NCBI GenBank assembly: GCA_016293265.1
Contig: JAEDEN010000095.1
Coordinates: forward strand, 1 to 5,780
DNA: 5,780 nucleotides
Direction: 5' to 3'
Source of the DNA: Oscillospiraceae bacterium
GTDB taxonomy: Bacteria; Bacillota; Clostridia; Oscillospirales; Oscillospiraceae
This document shows positions 1-5,733 of the stretch, piece after piece (within the stretch, counting starts at the first letter, position 1; each line of letters begins with the position of its first letter). Position numbers and translations under genes: made by a program. The notes under the pieces are model-generated. The model saw nothing but the letters and a program-made list of their open reading frames with translations, did not search any database and was not told the DNA's origin.

Positions 1-2862
1 GTAGAACCGGCGGATCAGGGGCAGGGCCTCCTCCTTGTCCTTGTCGGCGATGGTGGCCAGCACGGTGCCGTAGTTCTGCAGCTTCATGCCGGAGGCCTGC
101 AGGGCCTTGTACAGGGCGCGGTAATAGGTGTCGTCATAGCCGATGGCCTCGCCGGTGGACTTCATCTCGGGGGACAGGTAGGTATCCAGGCCCCGGATCT
201 TGGCAAAGGAGAATACAGGCGCCTTGACGAACCAGCGCTTTTTCTCCGGGGGATAGATGTCGAAGATGCCCTGCTCCTTCAGGCTGGTGCCCAGGATGAC
301 CCGGGTGGCGATGTCCGCCAGGGAATAGCCGGTGGCCTTGGACAGGAAGGGCACGGTGCGGGAGGAGCGGGGGTTGACCTCGATGATATAGACCTTGTCC
401 TCCTTGTCCACGATGAACTGGATGTTGTACAGGCCCACGATGCCCAGCCCCAGGCCCAGCTTTTTGGCATAGGTGAGGATGGTGCCCTTGACCTTGTCAG
501 AGATGGAGAAGGGGGGATACACGCTGATGGAGTCGCCGGAATGGACGCCGGTGCGCTCCACCAGCTCCATGATGCCGGGGACAAACACATCCCGGCCGTC
601 GCAGATGGCGTCCACTTCCACTTCCTTGCCCATGATGTAGTGGTCCACCAGCACGGGCTTGTCCTCGTCGATCTCCACGGCGGTCTTGAGGTAATGGCGC
701 AGCTGCTCCTCGTCGGCCACGATCTGCATGGCCCGGCCGCCCAGGACGAAGGAGGGCCGCACCAGCACGGGATAGCCCACATCGGCGGCGGCGGCGACGC
801 CTGCCTCGATGGAGGTGACGGCGTGGCCGGCGGACTGGGGAATGTTCAGCTCGTGGAGGATCTTTTCAAACTTGTCCCGGTCCTCGGCCTTGTCGATGGC
901 CTCCACCGTGGTGCCGATGATGTTGACCCCCCGGGCCATCAGGGGCGCCGCCAGGTTGATGGCGGTCTGGCCGCCCAGGGAGGCGATCACGTCAAAGGCG
1001 CCCTCGTACAGCAGGATGTTCATCACATCCTCGGTGGTCAGCGGCTCGAAATACAGCTTGTCGGCGGTGGTATAGTCGGTGGAGACGGTCTCCGGGTTAT
1101 TGTTGATGATGATGGCCTCGTAGCCGGCGTCCTTGATGGTGGTGACGGCGTGGACGGAGGAGTAGTCAAACTCCACGCCCTGACCGATGCGGATGGGGCC
1201 GGCGCCCAGCACCACGGCCTTTTTCCGGTCGGTGACCACCGACTGGCTCTCGCCGATATAGCTGGAGTAGAAGTAGGGGATATAGGCGCCGGTGTGGCAG
1301 GTGTCCACCATGCGGAAGGCGGGCATGATGTTCCACTGGCGGCGCAGGTTCCACACATCCAGCTCCTTTTTGCCCCACAGGCGGGCGATGAATTGGTCGG
1401 AGAAGCCCATCTGCTTGGCCCCCTCCAGGGCGCGGCGGTCGCCGGGCTTGTCTTTAAGGACGCCTTCCATCTCCACGATGCGCTGGATGCACTCCAGGAA
1501 CAGGGGAGTGATGGCGGTGGCGTCAAACAGCTCGTCCACGGTGGCGCCCAGGCGGAACAGCTGGGCGATGGCGTAAATGTTGTCATAGCGGAACTGGGAG
1601 ACATAGTCCAGCAGCTCCTGCCGGCTCATGCCGTCAAACTTGGGCATATGGAAGTGGCAGACGCCGATCTCCAGCGAGCGGACGGATTTGAGCAGCGCCT
1701 CCTCCAGGCTGGCGCCGATGCCCATGACCTCGCCGGTGGCCTTCATCTGGGTGCCCAGCTTGTGGTTGGCGTTGGCAAACTTGTCAAAGGGGAAGCGGGG
1801 CAGCTTTGCCACCACATAGTCCAGGCTGGGCTCGAAGGAAGCGTTGGTGTTGGCGATCTTGATATCCTCCAGCAGCATGCCCACGGCGATCTTGGCGGTG
1901 ACCCGGGCGATGGGATAGCCGGAGGCCTTGGAGGCCAGGGCGGAGGACCGGGACACCCGGGGGTTGACCTCGATGAGGAAGTATTCGGAGGTGTGGGGAT
2001 TCAGGGCGAACTGGACGTTGCAGCCGCCCTCGATCTTCAGGGCGCGGATGATCTTGATGGCGCTGTCATTGAGCATTTTCAGGTCGTGGTCGTTGAGGCT
2101 CATGATGGGGGCCACCACGATGGAGTCGCCGGTGTGGACGCCCACGGGGTCCACGTTTTCCATGCCGCAGATGGTGATGGCGTGGTCGGCGCTGTCCCGC
2201 ATGACCTCAAACTCGATCTCCTTGTAGCCCTTGACGCTCTTTTCCACCAGCACCTGATGGACCGGGGACAGGTGGAAGGCGTGGGTGCCCACCTCCAGCA
2301 GCTCCTCTTCGTTATAGGCGAAGCCGCCGCCGGTGCCGCCCAGGGTAAAGGCGGGACGCAGCACCACGGGATAGCCGATCTCCCGGGCGGCCTCCACGGC
2401 CTCTTCCAGAGAATAGGTGATCTTGGAGGGAATGACCGGCTCGCCGATCTCCTGGCACAGCTCCTTGAACAGCTCCCGGTCCTCGGCCCGCTCGATGGAG
2501 CGGCTGGAGGTGCCCAGCAGCTGGGTCTGGCACTCTTTCAGAATGCCCTTCTTTTCCAGCTGCATGGCCAGGTTCAGGCCGGTCTGGCCGCCGATGCCGG
2601 GGATGATGGCGTCGGGGCGCTCATACCGCAGGATGCGGGCCACATATTCCAGGGTGAGGGGCTCCATATACACCTTGTCCGCGATGGCGGTGTCGGTCAT
2701 GATGGTGGCGGGGTTGGAATTGACCAGCACCACCTCATATCCCTCTTCCTTCAGCGCCAGACAGGCCTGGGTGCCCGCATAGTCGAACTCAGCCGCCTGG
2801 CCGATGACGATGGGGCCGGAGCCAATGATCATGATCTTCTTCAAATCTGTTCTTTTCGCCAT
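1..2862 (-). CDS. carB: Carbamoyl-phosphate synthase large subunit (3' end outside the window)
   Basis: CarB makes carbamoyl phosphate from bicarbonate, two ATP and ammonia delivered by the CarA glutaminase; it is the first step of pyrimidine synthesis and also feeds arginine synthesis. The reading frame is open for 954 codons. The protein shows the internal duplication typical of the family. The N-half opens with a GSGPIVIGQ-type motif near residue 15, has the ATP-grasp glycine loop R169-PAFTLGGTGGG and the metal/ATP motif EVNPR at 298-302. The C-half repeats this with GAGPIRIGQG near 550, PSFVLGGRAM near 700 and EVNPR at 828-832. HTGDS and HSGDS occur in the two halves. Family members are about 1,070 aa, so roughly the last 115 residues, most of the MGS-like allosteric domain, lie outside the window. 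The ATG at 2862 follows GGAGG (2870-2874) by 7 nt. It lies 72 nt after pyrC with no clear promoter between, so it is probably co-transcribed. No frameshift or missing catalytic motif was seen. Confidence 0.97.
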   Translation of the reverse strand, partial: MAKRTDLKKIMIIGSGPIVIGQAAEFDYAGTQACLALKEEGYEVVLVNSNPATIMTDTAIADKVYMEPLTLEYVARILRYERPDAIIPGIGGQTGLNLAMQLEKKGILKECQTQLLGTSSRSIERAEDRELFKELCQEIGEPVIPSKITYSLEEAVEAAREIGYPVVLRPAFTLGGTGGGFAYNEEELLEVGTHAFHLSPVHQVLVEKSVKGYKEIEFEVMRDSADHAITICGMENVDPVGVHTGDSIVVAPIMSLNDHDLKMLNDSAIKIIRALKIEGGCNVQFALNPHTSEYFLIEVNPRVSRSSALASKASGYPIARVTAKIAVGMLLEDIKIANTNASFEPSLDYVVAKLPRFPFDKFANANHKLGTQMKATGEVMGIGASLEEALLKSVRSLEIGVCHFHMPKFDGMSRQELLDYVSQFRYDNIYAIAQLFRLGATVDELFDATAITPLFLECIQRIVEMEGVLKDKPGDRRALEGAKQMGFSDQFIARLWGKKELDVWNLRRQWNIMPAFRMVDTCHTGAYIPYFYSSYIGESQSVVTDRKKAVVLGAGPIRIGQGVEFDYSSVHAVTTIKDAGYEAIIINNNPETVSTDYTTADKLYFEPLTTEDVMNILLYEGAFDVIASLGGQTAINLAAPLMARGVNIIGTTVEAIDKAEDRDKFEKILHELNIPQSAGHAVTSIEAGVAAAADVGYPVLVRPSFVLGGRAMQIVADEEQLRHYLKTAVEIDEDKPVLVDHYIMGKEVEVDAICDGRDVFVPGIMELVERTGVHSGDSISVYPPFSISDKVKGTILTYAKKLGLGLGIVGLYNIQFIVDKEDKVYIIEVNPRSSRTVPFLSKATGYSLADIATRVILGTSLKEQGIFDIYPPEKKRWFVKAPVFSFAKIRGLDTYLSPEMKSTGEAIGYDDTYYRALYKALQASGMKLQNYGTVLATIADKDKEEALPLIRRFY

Positions 2863-2934
2863 GAAAAAACCTCCAATATCTCAATCTGTTTTGTTTATGA
2901 TCTCATTTCAAGGAAGCAGAGGGGAAAAGCTGCC

Positions 2935-4140
2935 TTATTCCGCCTCATACACGGGCTTTCCGCCGCAGACCGTCCGGACGCAGCGGCCCCGGACCGTCCA
3001 GCCGGCAAAGGGGGTGGCCCGGCCTTTGGAGGCGAATGCCTCCGGGTCGATGACCCATTCCCGCTCCAGGTCCCACAGGGCGTAGTCCTCCTCGCCCAGC
3101 GGAATGCCGAACCGGCGGCGGGGGGCGCAGGCCATCAGGTCTGCCAGCTTGTCCAGGGATAGGATGCCCGGCAGTACCAACCGGGTATACAGCACGGGGA
3201 AGGCGGTCTCCAGTCCCACGATGCCGAAAGCGCTTTTTTCCAGGCCCCGGCTCTTTTCCTCGGCGGAATGGGGGGCGTGGTCGGTGGCGATCATGTCAAT
3301 GGTGCCGTCCGTCAGCCCTTCCAAAAGCGCCTCCCGGTCGGCAGGGGAGCGCAGGGGCGGGTTCATCTTGAAACGGCCGTCCTCCTGCAGGCAGCTGTCG
3401 TCCATCACCAGATAATGGGGCGCGGTCTCGCAGGTGACGTCGATCCCGGCGGCCTTTGCTTTGCGGATCAGGTCCACGCTTTCCTTTGTGGAGATGTGGC
3501 ACACGTGATAGGCGCACCCGGTCTCGCCCGCCAGTCGCAGGTCCCGCCGGATCTGCTGCCACTCGCTTTCAGAGCAGATGCCCCGGTGGCCGTGGGCGGC
3601 GGCATAGGCGCCCCTGTGGATGTACCCGCCCTCCAGAAGGCTGTTGACCTCGCAGTGGGCGGCAATGATCCTGTTCAGCTTTTTGGCCCGGAGCATGGCC
3701 TGCCGCATCAGATCCTCGGACTGGACGCCCCGGCCGTCGTCGGAAAAGGCGATGACGTCCTTTGCCATGCCCTCCAGATCGGCCAGGTCCGTTCCCAGCT
3801 CCGCCACCGAGATGGCGCCGTAGGGGTAAACGTGGATGCGGGCCTTTTCACGGATGGCCCGGAGCTGGACCTCCAGATGCTCCGGGCTGTCGGGGACGGG
3901 ATTCAGGTTGGGCATGGTGCAGACGGCGGTATAGCCGCCCCGGGCCGCCGCGGCGGTGCCGGTCTCCAGGTCCTCTTTATAAGAAAAACCCGGCTCGCGG
4001 AAATGCACATGCACATCGCAAAAGCCGGGAAGTCTGAAATATTTGGAGTCGTCAAAAGCAGCAACGCTTCCGCCGCCGATACCGCGGGGAAGACCGCTGC
4101 GCTGCCGGGGAGCTCTGTTCAAATGCTGCTGCTGGTCCAT
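2935..4140 (-). CDS. pyrC: Dihydroorotase, class I
   Basis: This 401-aa cytoplasmic zinc enzyme reversibly cyclises N-carbamoyl-L-aspartate to dihydroorotate, the third step of UMP synthesis. The class I signature D42-VHVHFREPG is present, with metal-binding H44 and H46 and substrate-binding R48. FSDDG at 132-136 holds the aspartate expected to bridge the metals in class I enzymes. AHC at 161-163, HVCHIST at 212-218, ETAPHY at 238-243, NPPLR at 260-264 and ATDHAPH at 285-291 (catalytic D287) follow in the expected order. Bacillus-type enzymes are about 428 aa and reach the HxH motif some 15 residues later; here the N-terminus is short, Arg- and Gln-rich, and lacks the usual first beta strands. 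The ATG start is supported by AAGGAG (4148-4153), 7 nt upstream, and by a promoter about 70 bp upstream that leaves no room for a longer product. It heads the pyrC-carB transcript. The function is secure; the meaning of the short N-terminus is inference. Confidence 0.96.
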   Translation of the reverse strand: MDQQQHLNRAPRQRSGLPRGIGGGSVAAFDDSKYFRLPGFCDVHVHFREPGFSYKEDLETGTAAAARGGYTAVCTMPNLNPVPDSPEHLEVQLRAIREKARIHVYPYGAISVAELGTDLADLEGMAKDVIAFSDDGRGVQSEDLMRQAMLRAKKLNRIIAAHCEVNSLLEGGYIHRGAYAAAHGHRGICSESEWQQIRRDLRLAGETGCAYHVCHISTKESVDLIRKAKAAGIDVTCETAPHYLVMDDSCLQEDGRFKMNPPLRSPADREALLEGLTDGTIDMIATDHAPHSAEEKSRGLEKSAFGIVGLETAFPVLYTRLVLPGILSLDKLADLMACAPRRRFGIPLGEEDYALWDLEREWVIDPEAFASKGRATPFAGWTVRGRCVRTVCGGKPVYEAE

Positions 4141-4161
4141 ACAATAACTCCTTATGACATG

Positions 4162-4187
4162 AAAAAATCCCGCTTGCCAGGCCGGGA
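4162..4187 (-). terminator. Terminator-like hairpin in the pyrC leader (putative attenuator)
   Basis: In the transcribed strand TCCCG (4183-4187) and CGGGA (4168-4172) form a 5-bp GC-rich stem around a 10-nt loop, followed at once by six T residues (4162-4167). This is the layout of an intrinsic terminator, and it lies between the pyrC promoter and the pyrC ribosome binding site, so it could attenuate the operon. The conserved PyrR-binding loop known from Bacillus pyr leaders was not found, and no clear antiterminator was identified. The stem is short and regulation is inferred. Confidence 0.5.
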
Positions 4188-4211
4188 AGTACCGTCAACT
4201 TGATTTTTTAT

Positions 4212-4240
4212 ATTATACAATGACCCCGCCCCGCCGTCAA
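4212..4240 (-). promoter_or_regulatory. Sigma-A promoter of pyrC-carB
   Basis: On the minus strand TTGACG (4235-4240) is followed after exactly 17 bp by a perfect TATAAT (4212-4217). Initiation is expected near 4205, inside a run of six A residues, giving a leader of about 65 nt. A-rich tracts just upstream (4242-4246, 4254-4258) could act as an UP element. The hexamers are seen directly; the start site is inferred from spacing. Confidence 0.88.
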
Positions 4241-4279
4241 GAAAAACGGCGTGAAAAATAAGCACAAAATTTGAAAAAG

Positions 4280-4311
4280 CCGCCGGGATTTTTTTGGCAG
4301 GGCTCCCGCGG
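4280..4311. repeat. Imperfect inverted repeat between the divergent promoters
   Basis: CCGCCGGGA (4280-4288) and TCCCGCGG (4304-4311) are complementary over 8 bp with one bulged C, around a T-rich 15-bp centre. It abuts the -35 box of the rightward promoter. On the minus strand it is followed by CTTTTTC and so resembles a terminator, but no minus-strand gene is expected to be transcribed into it. It could be a protein-binding site; this is speculative. Confidence 0.35.
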
Positions 4312-4312
4312 T

Positions 4313-4341
4313 TTGACAACCGTCCGCCAATCCCGTATAAT
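4313..4341 (+). promoter_or_regulatory. Perfect consensus sigma-A promoter of the 187-aa gene
   Basis: TTGACA (4313-4318) and TATAAT (4336-4341) are both exact consensus hexamers separated by the optimal 17 bp. Initiation is expected near 4348, leaving a leader of roughly 20 nt before the GTG start at 4370. The -35 box overlaps the right arm end of an imperfect inverted repeat (4280-4311) by no more than a base or two, which could be an operator. The -35 boxes of the two divergent promoters are 72 bp apart. Confidence 0.92.
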
Positions 4342-4352
4342 AAAGACACGCT

Positions 4353-4363
4353 GAAAGGAGGTG
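4353..4363 (+). promoter_or_regulatory. Extended Shine-Dalgarno sequence deciding the GTG 4370 start
   Basis: GAAAGGAGGTG is complementary over 11 nt to the 3' end of typical bacterial 16S rRNA. Its GGAGG core ends at 4361, 8 nt before GTG 4370. The in-frame GTG at 4361 lies inside this element and cannot be the initiator if the element is used, which fixes the protein length at 187 aa rather than 190. Confidence 0.85.
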
Positions 4364-4369
4364 TCCGCC

Positions 4370-4933
4370 GTGCTGGAGCAGATCGATGTGACCGAGGCCC
4401 GGGATGCCCTGCTCACAGTCCGCCGCCGGGTGGAGCAGTATGCCTGGCTGATGAACGCCCTGCACACACGGGATATCTCCGAGGACCGGCATTTCCGCCG
4501 GGCCTGGCTGAACCATTTCAAACTGCGGGACAAGGACCGGGAGTTCTGCCGCTTCTGCTTCCGCTGGCTGGAGGAACACAAGGCGGGGCGGGTGTCCTTT
4601 GAACAGGCGCTGCTGGATCTGTACCGCCGGTTCGGCGTGTTGGACCCGGCCAGCGCCTCCAAGCTGGCGGCCACCATCGACCCGTCCCTGCCGGTGTGGG
4701 ACACCCAGATCCTGGGGTCTCTGGGCATCCGGCCCCTGGCGCTGGAGCGGTCGGGCCGGCGGGTGGAAAGGACCATCGAGGCCTATGACAAACTGACGGC
4801 CTGGTATATCCGCTACCTGGCGGGAAAGGACGGCCGCATGGCGGTGCAGGTCTTTGACGAAGTGTACCCCGGTACGGGCTTCGACCCCATGAAAAAGGCG
4901 GATTTTACCATCTGGAGCATTTTGTGGTCGTGA
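4370..4933 (+). CDS. Uncharacterised 187-aa protein behind a consensus promoter
   Basis: I do not recognise the function. The product starting at GTG 4370 is 187 aa, mostly charged and predicted helical, with no signal peptide and no membrane segment, so it is probably cytoplasmic. Visible features are an Arg-rich N-terminal third, FCRFC at 59-63 (one CxxC, too little to call a zinc site), SFEQALLDLYRRFG at 76-89, and the most distinctive block SKLAATIDPSLPVWD at 97-111, followed by GSLGI at 116-120 and a C-terminus with DFTIWSILW. A lysine/serine helix followed by a Pro-x-x-Pro-x-Trp-Asp turn faintly recalls helix-hairpin-helix glycosylase-like folds, but this is only a weak impression. GTG 4361 is also in frame, but it lies inside the Shine-Dalgarno sequence; GTG 4370 has the proper 8-nt spacing. 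It is transcribed divergently from pyrC and convergently with the dCMP deaminase gene. Perfect promoter hexamers and an 11-nt ribosome match suggest high expression. Confidence 0.85.
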   Translation: MLEQIDVTEARDALLTVRRRVEQYAWLMNALHTRDISEDRHFRRAWLNHFKLRDKDREFCRFCFRWLEEHKAGRVSFEQALLDLYRRFGVLDPASASKLAATIDPSLPVWDTQILGSLGIRPLALERSGRRVERTIEAYDKLTAWYIRYLAGKDGRMAVQVFDEVYPGTGFDPMKKADFTIWSILWS

Positions 4934-5000
4934 CGCCCGGCACCCCGCGAAAAAACGGAAGAGGGCCGCTGCCACCCGGGAATACAGGTCAAAATGACAG

Positions 5001-5026
5001 AAAAAACCGCCCGTTCGGGCGGTTTT
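5001..5026 (-). terminator. Intrinsic terminator of the dCMP deaminase gene
   Basis: A perfect hairpin, CCGCCC (5007-5012) with GGGCGG (5017-5022) around GTTC, is extended by A/T pairs to 10 bp. On the minus strand it is followed by six T residues (5001-5006), which fits termination of the leftward dCMP deaminase transcript about 35 nt past its stop. On the plus strand only four T residues follow, so it would be weaker in that direction. Confidence 0.85.
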
Positions 5027-5035
5027 GCTCATGAG

Positions 5036-5069
5036 AAGGCTCCCTTGCAAAAGGGCGCCTTTATTTTTT
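5036..5069 (+). terminator. Intrinsic terminator of the 187-aa gene, overlapping the dCMP deaminase 3' end
   Basis: AAGGC (5036-5040) pairs with GCCTT (5057-5061) and CCCTT (5042-5046) with AAGGG (5051-5055), with one mismatch between the two helices and a GCAA loop. On the plus strand it is followed by TTTATTTTTT, so it suits rightward transcription from the 187-aa gene. Its T tract is the complement of the Lys-Lys-stop end of the dCMP deaminase gene, so the same bases serve as coding sequence on one strand and terminator on the other. Confidence 0.75.
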
Positions 5070-5546
5070 CACATCAAAATCCAGGGTGATGGTCTTGACG
5101 GAGGGCTTGAGCTGGGTCAGCTTCACGCCGGCGGCGTTCAGCATCCGTTTGGAGGCCAGGGTGGCAGGCGTGTCGGCGTATTTGTCCGACAGGTAGCGGA
5201 TCTCCCGGACGCCGCTCTGGATGATGGCCTTGGCGCATTCGTTGCAGGGAAACAGGGACACATAGAGCCGGCTGCCCCGCAGGTCCCGGCCGTTGGCGTT
5301 CAAAATGGCGTTCAGCTCCGCGTGGACCACATAAGGATATTTGGTCTCCGGACCCTCCCGGTCCCAGGGAAACTCATCGTCAGAGCAGCCCTTGGGCATA
5401 CCGTTGTAGCCGGTGGAGATGATGATATTGTCCGGGGACACGATGCAGGCGCCCACCTGGGTGCCGGGGTCCTTGCTGCGCTTGGCGGCCAGCATGGCGA
5501 TGCCCATGAAGTATTCATCCCAGCTGATGTAATCCTGTCGTTTCAT
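5061..5546 (-). CDS. dCMP deaminase (deoxycytidylate deaminase, ComEB/DCTD type)
   Basis: This 161-aa cytoplasmic zinc enzyme deaminates dCMP to dUMP, which thymidylate synthase then uses to make dTMP. The cytidine deaminase-like zinc site is complete: H75-A-E77 gives one zinc ligand and the catalytic proton-shuttling glutamate, and P100-C101-N-E-C104 gives the two cysteine ligands. The N-terminal WDEYFMGIA, the DPGTQVGA segment at 26-33 and the GYNGMPKGCSD nucleotide-binding loop at 46-56 are typical of dCMP deaminases rather than of cytidine or guanine deaminases. The length is normal for the family. The ATG at 5546 is preceded by AAAGGAGGAGG-type sequence (5555-5565) at about 8 nt. A separate sigma-A promoter lies immediately upstream, so the gene is probably monocistronic. 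Its stop codon overlaps a hairpin that serves the opposite strand. In Bacillus the homologue is comEB, named for its place in a competence operon; no competence genes are visible here. Confidence 0.95.
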   Translation of the reverse strand: MKRQDYISWDEYFMGIAMLAAKRSKDPGTQVGACIVSPDNIIISTGYNGMPKGCSDDEFPWDREGPETKYPYVVHAELNAILNANGRDLRGSRLYVSLFPCNECAKAIIQSGVREIRYLSDKYADTPATLASKRMLNAAGVKLTQLKPSVKTITLDFDVKK

Positions 5547-5576
5547 TGGCTCTGCCTCCTCCTTTGGATTACCCTG

Positions 5577-5605
5577 ATTTTACCCGGAGCGTTGGAATTT
5601 GTCAA
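5577..5605 (-). promoter_or_regulatory. Sigma-A promoter of the dCMP deaminase gene
   Basis: On the minus strand TTGACA (5600-5605) is followed after 17 bp by TAAAAT (5577-5582), one base off the -10 consensus. Initiation near 5570 would leave a leader of about 24 nt holding little besides the ribosome binding site. This makes the gene an independent unit downstream of the groEL terminator. Confidence 0.87.
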
Positions 5606-5624
5606 CCGGGCAGCCCAGGGCCCC

Positions 5625-5642
5625 AAATTACCATGGTGATTT
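5625..5642. promoter_or_regulatory. Near-perfect 18-bp palindrome upstream of the dCMP deaminase promoter
   Basis: AAATTACCATGGTGATTT is self-complementary at 16 of 18 positions, centred on CCATGG. It ends 19 bp upstream of the -35 box at 5600-5605, in a 75-bp gap without genes. Its size and two-fold symmetry suit a dimeric regulator, but its position upstream of the promoter would fit an activator better than a blocking repressor. It does not match the CIRCE or NrdR-box patterns I know. Function is inferred from symmetry only. Confidence 0.4.
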
Positions 5643-5680
5643 TTTTGGATGGGCAGATCCGGAACGATTGCTGGAAGGAC

Positions 5681-5713
5681 AGAAAAAGCCACCCCTGCGG
5701 GGTGGCTTTTTCT
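5681..5713 (-). terminator. Strong intrinsic terminator behind the putative groEL
   Basis: A perfect 15-bp inverted repeat, AGAAAAAGCCACCCC (5681-5695) with GGGGTGGCTTTTTCT (5699-5713), has a TGC loop. The GC core GCCACCCC/GGGGTGGC is followed on the minus strand by five T residues. It begins 20 nt past the TAA of the putative groEL. The symmetry makes it potentially bidirectional, but no plus-strand gene is seen that would need it. Confidence 0.9.
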
Positions 5714-5733
5714 GATTGGCTTGTTTGTTCGGC

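Noticed and set aside
2863..2934. Possible separate promoter for carB in the 72-bp gap after pyrC
   Set aside because: The region is AT-richer but no -35/-10 pair with acceptable spacing was found, and only a 4-bp GCAG/CTGC stem is present, so co-transcription with pyrC is simpler.
3268..4203. A 311-codon plus-strand open frame opposite pyrC
   Set aside because: It is the codon-by-codon complement of pyrC, produced by the rarity of TTA, CTA and TCA codons, with no start signals; pyrC has all catalytic motifs.
4192..4240. The 7-bp repeat CCGTCAA at 4192-4198 and 4234-4240, as a possible second pyrC promoter or operator pair
   Set aside because: The downstream copy has no -10 box at the right distance, and a single 7-bp repeat is expected by chance often enough.
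4152..4349. A 65-codon minus-strand open frame in the intergenic region, ending at the ATG TCA TAA before pyrC
   Set aside because: It starts about 145 bp upstream of the expected pyrC transcription start and spans both promoters, so it should not be transcribed as a unit; no ribosome binding site was seen.
4428..4560. FCRFC in the unknown protein as a zinc finger
   Set aside because: Only one CxxC is present and no second metal-binding pair is visible nearby.
4208..5050. A 280-codon minus-strand open frame covering the 187-aa gene
   Set aside because: It is the exact antisense codon register of the plus-strand gene, runs through a terminator hairpin and the divergent promoters, has low-complexity composition, and has no ribosome binding site. 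The plus-strand gene has full expression signals.
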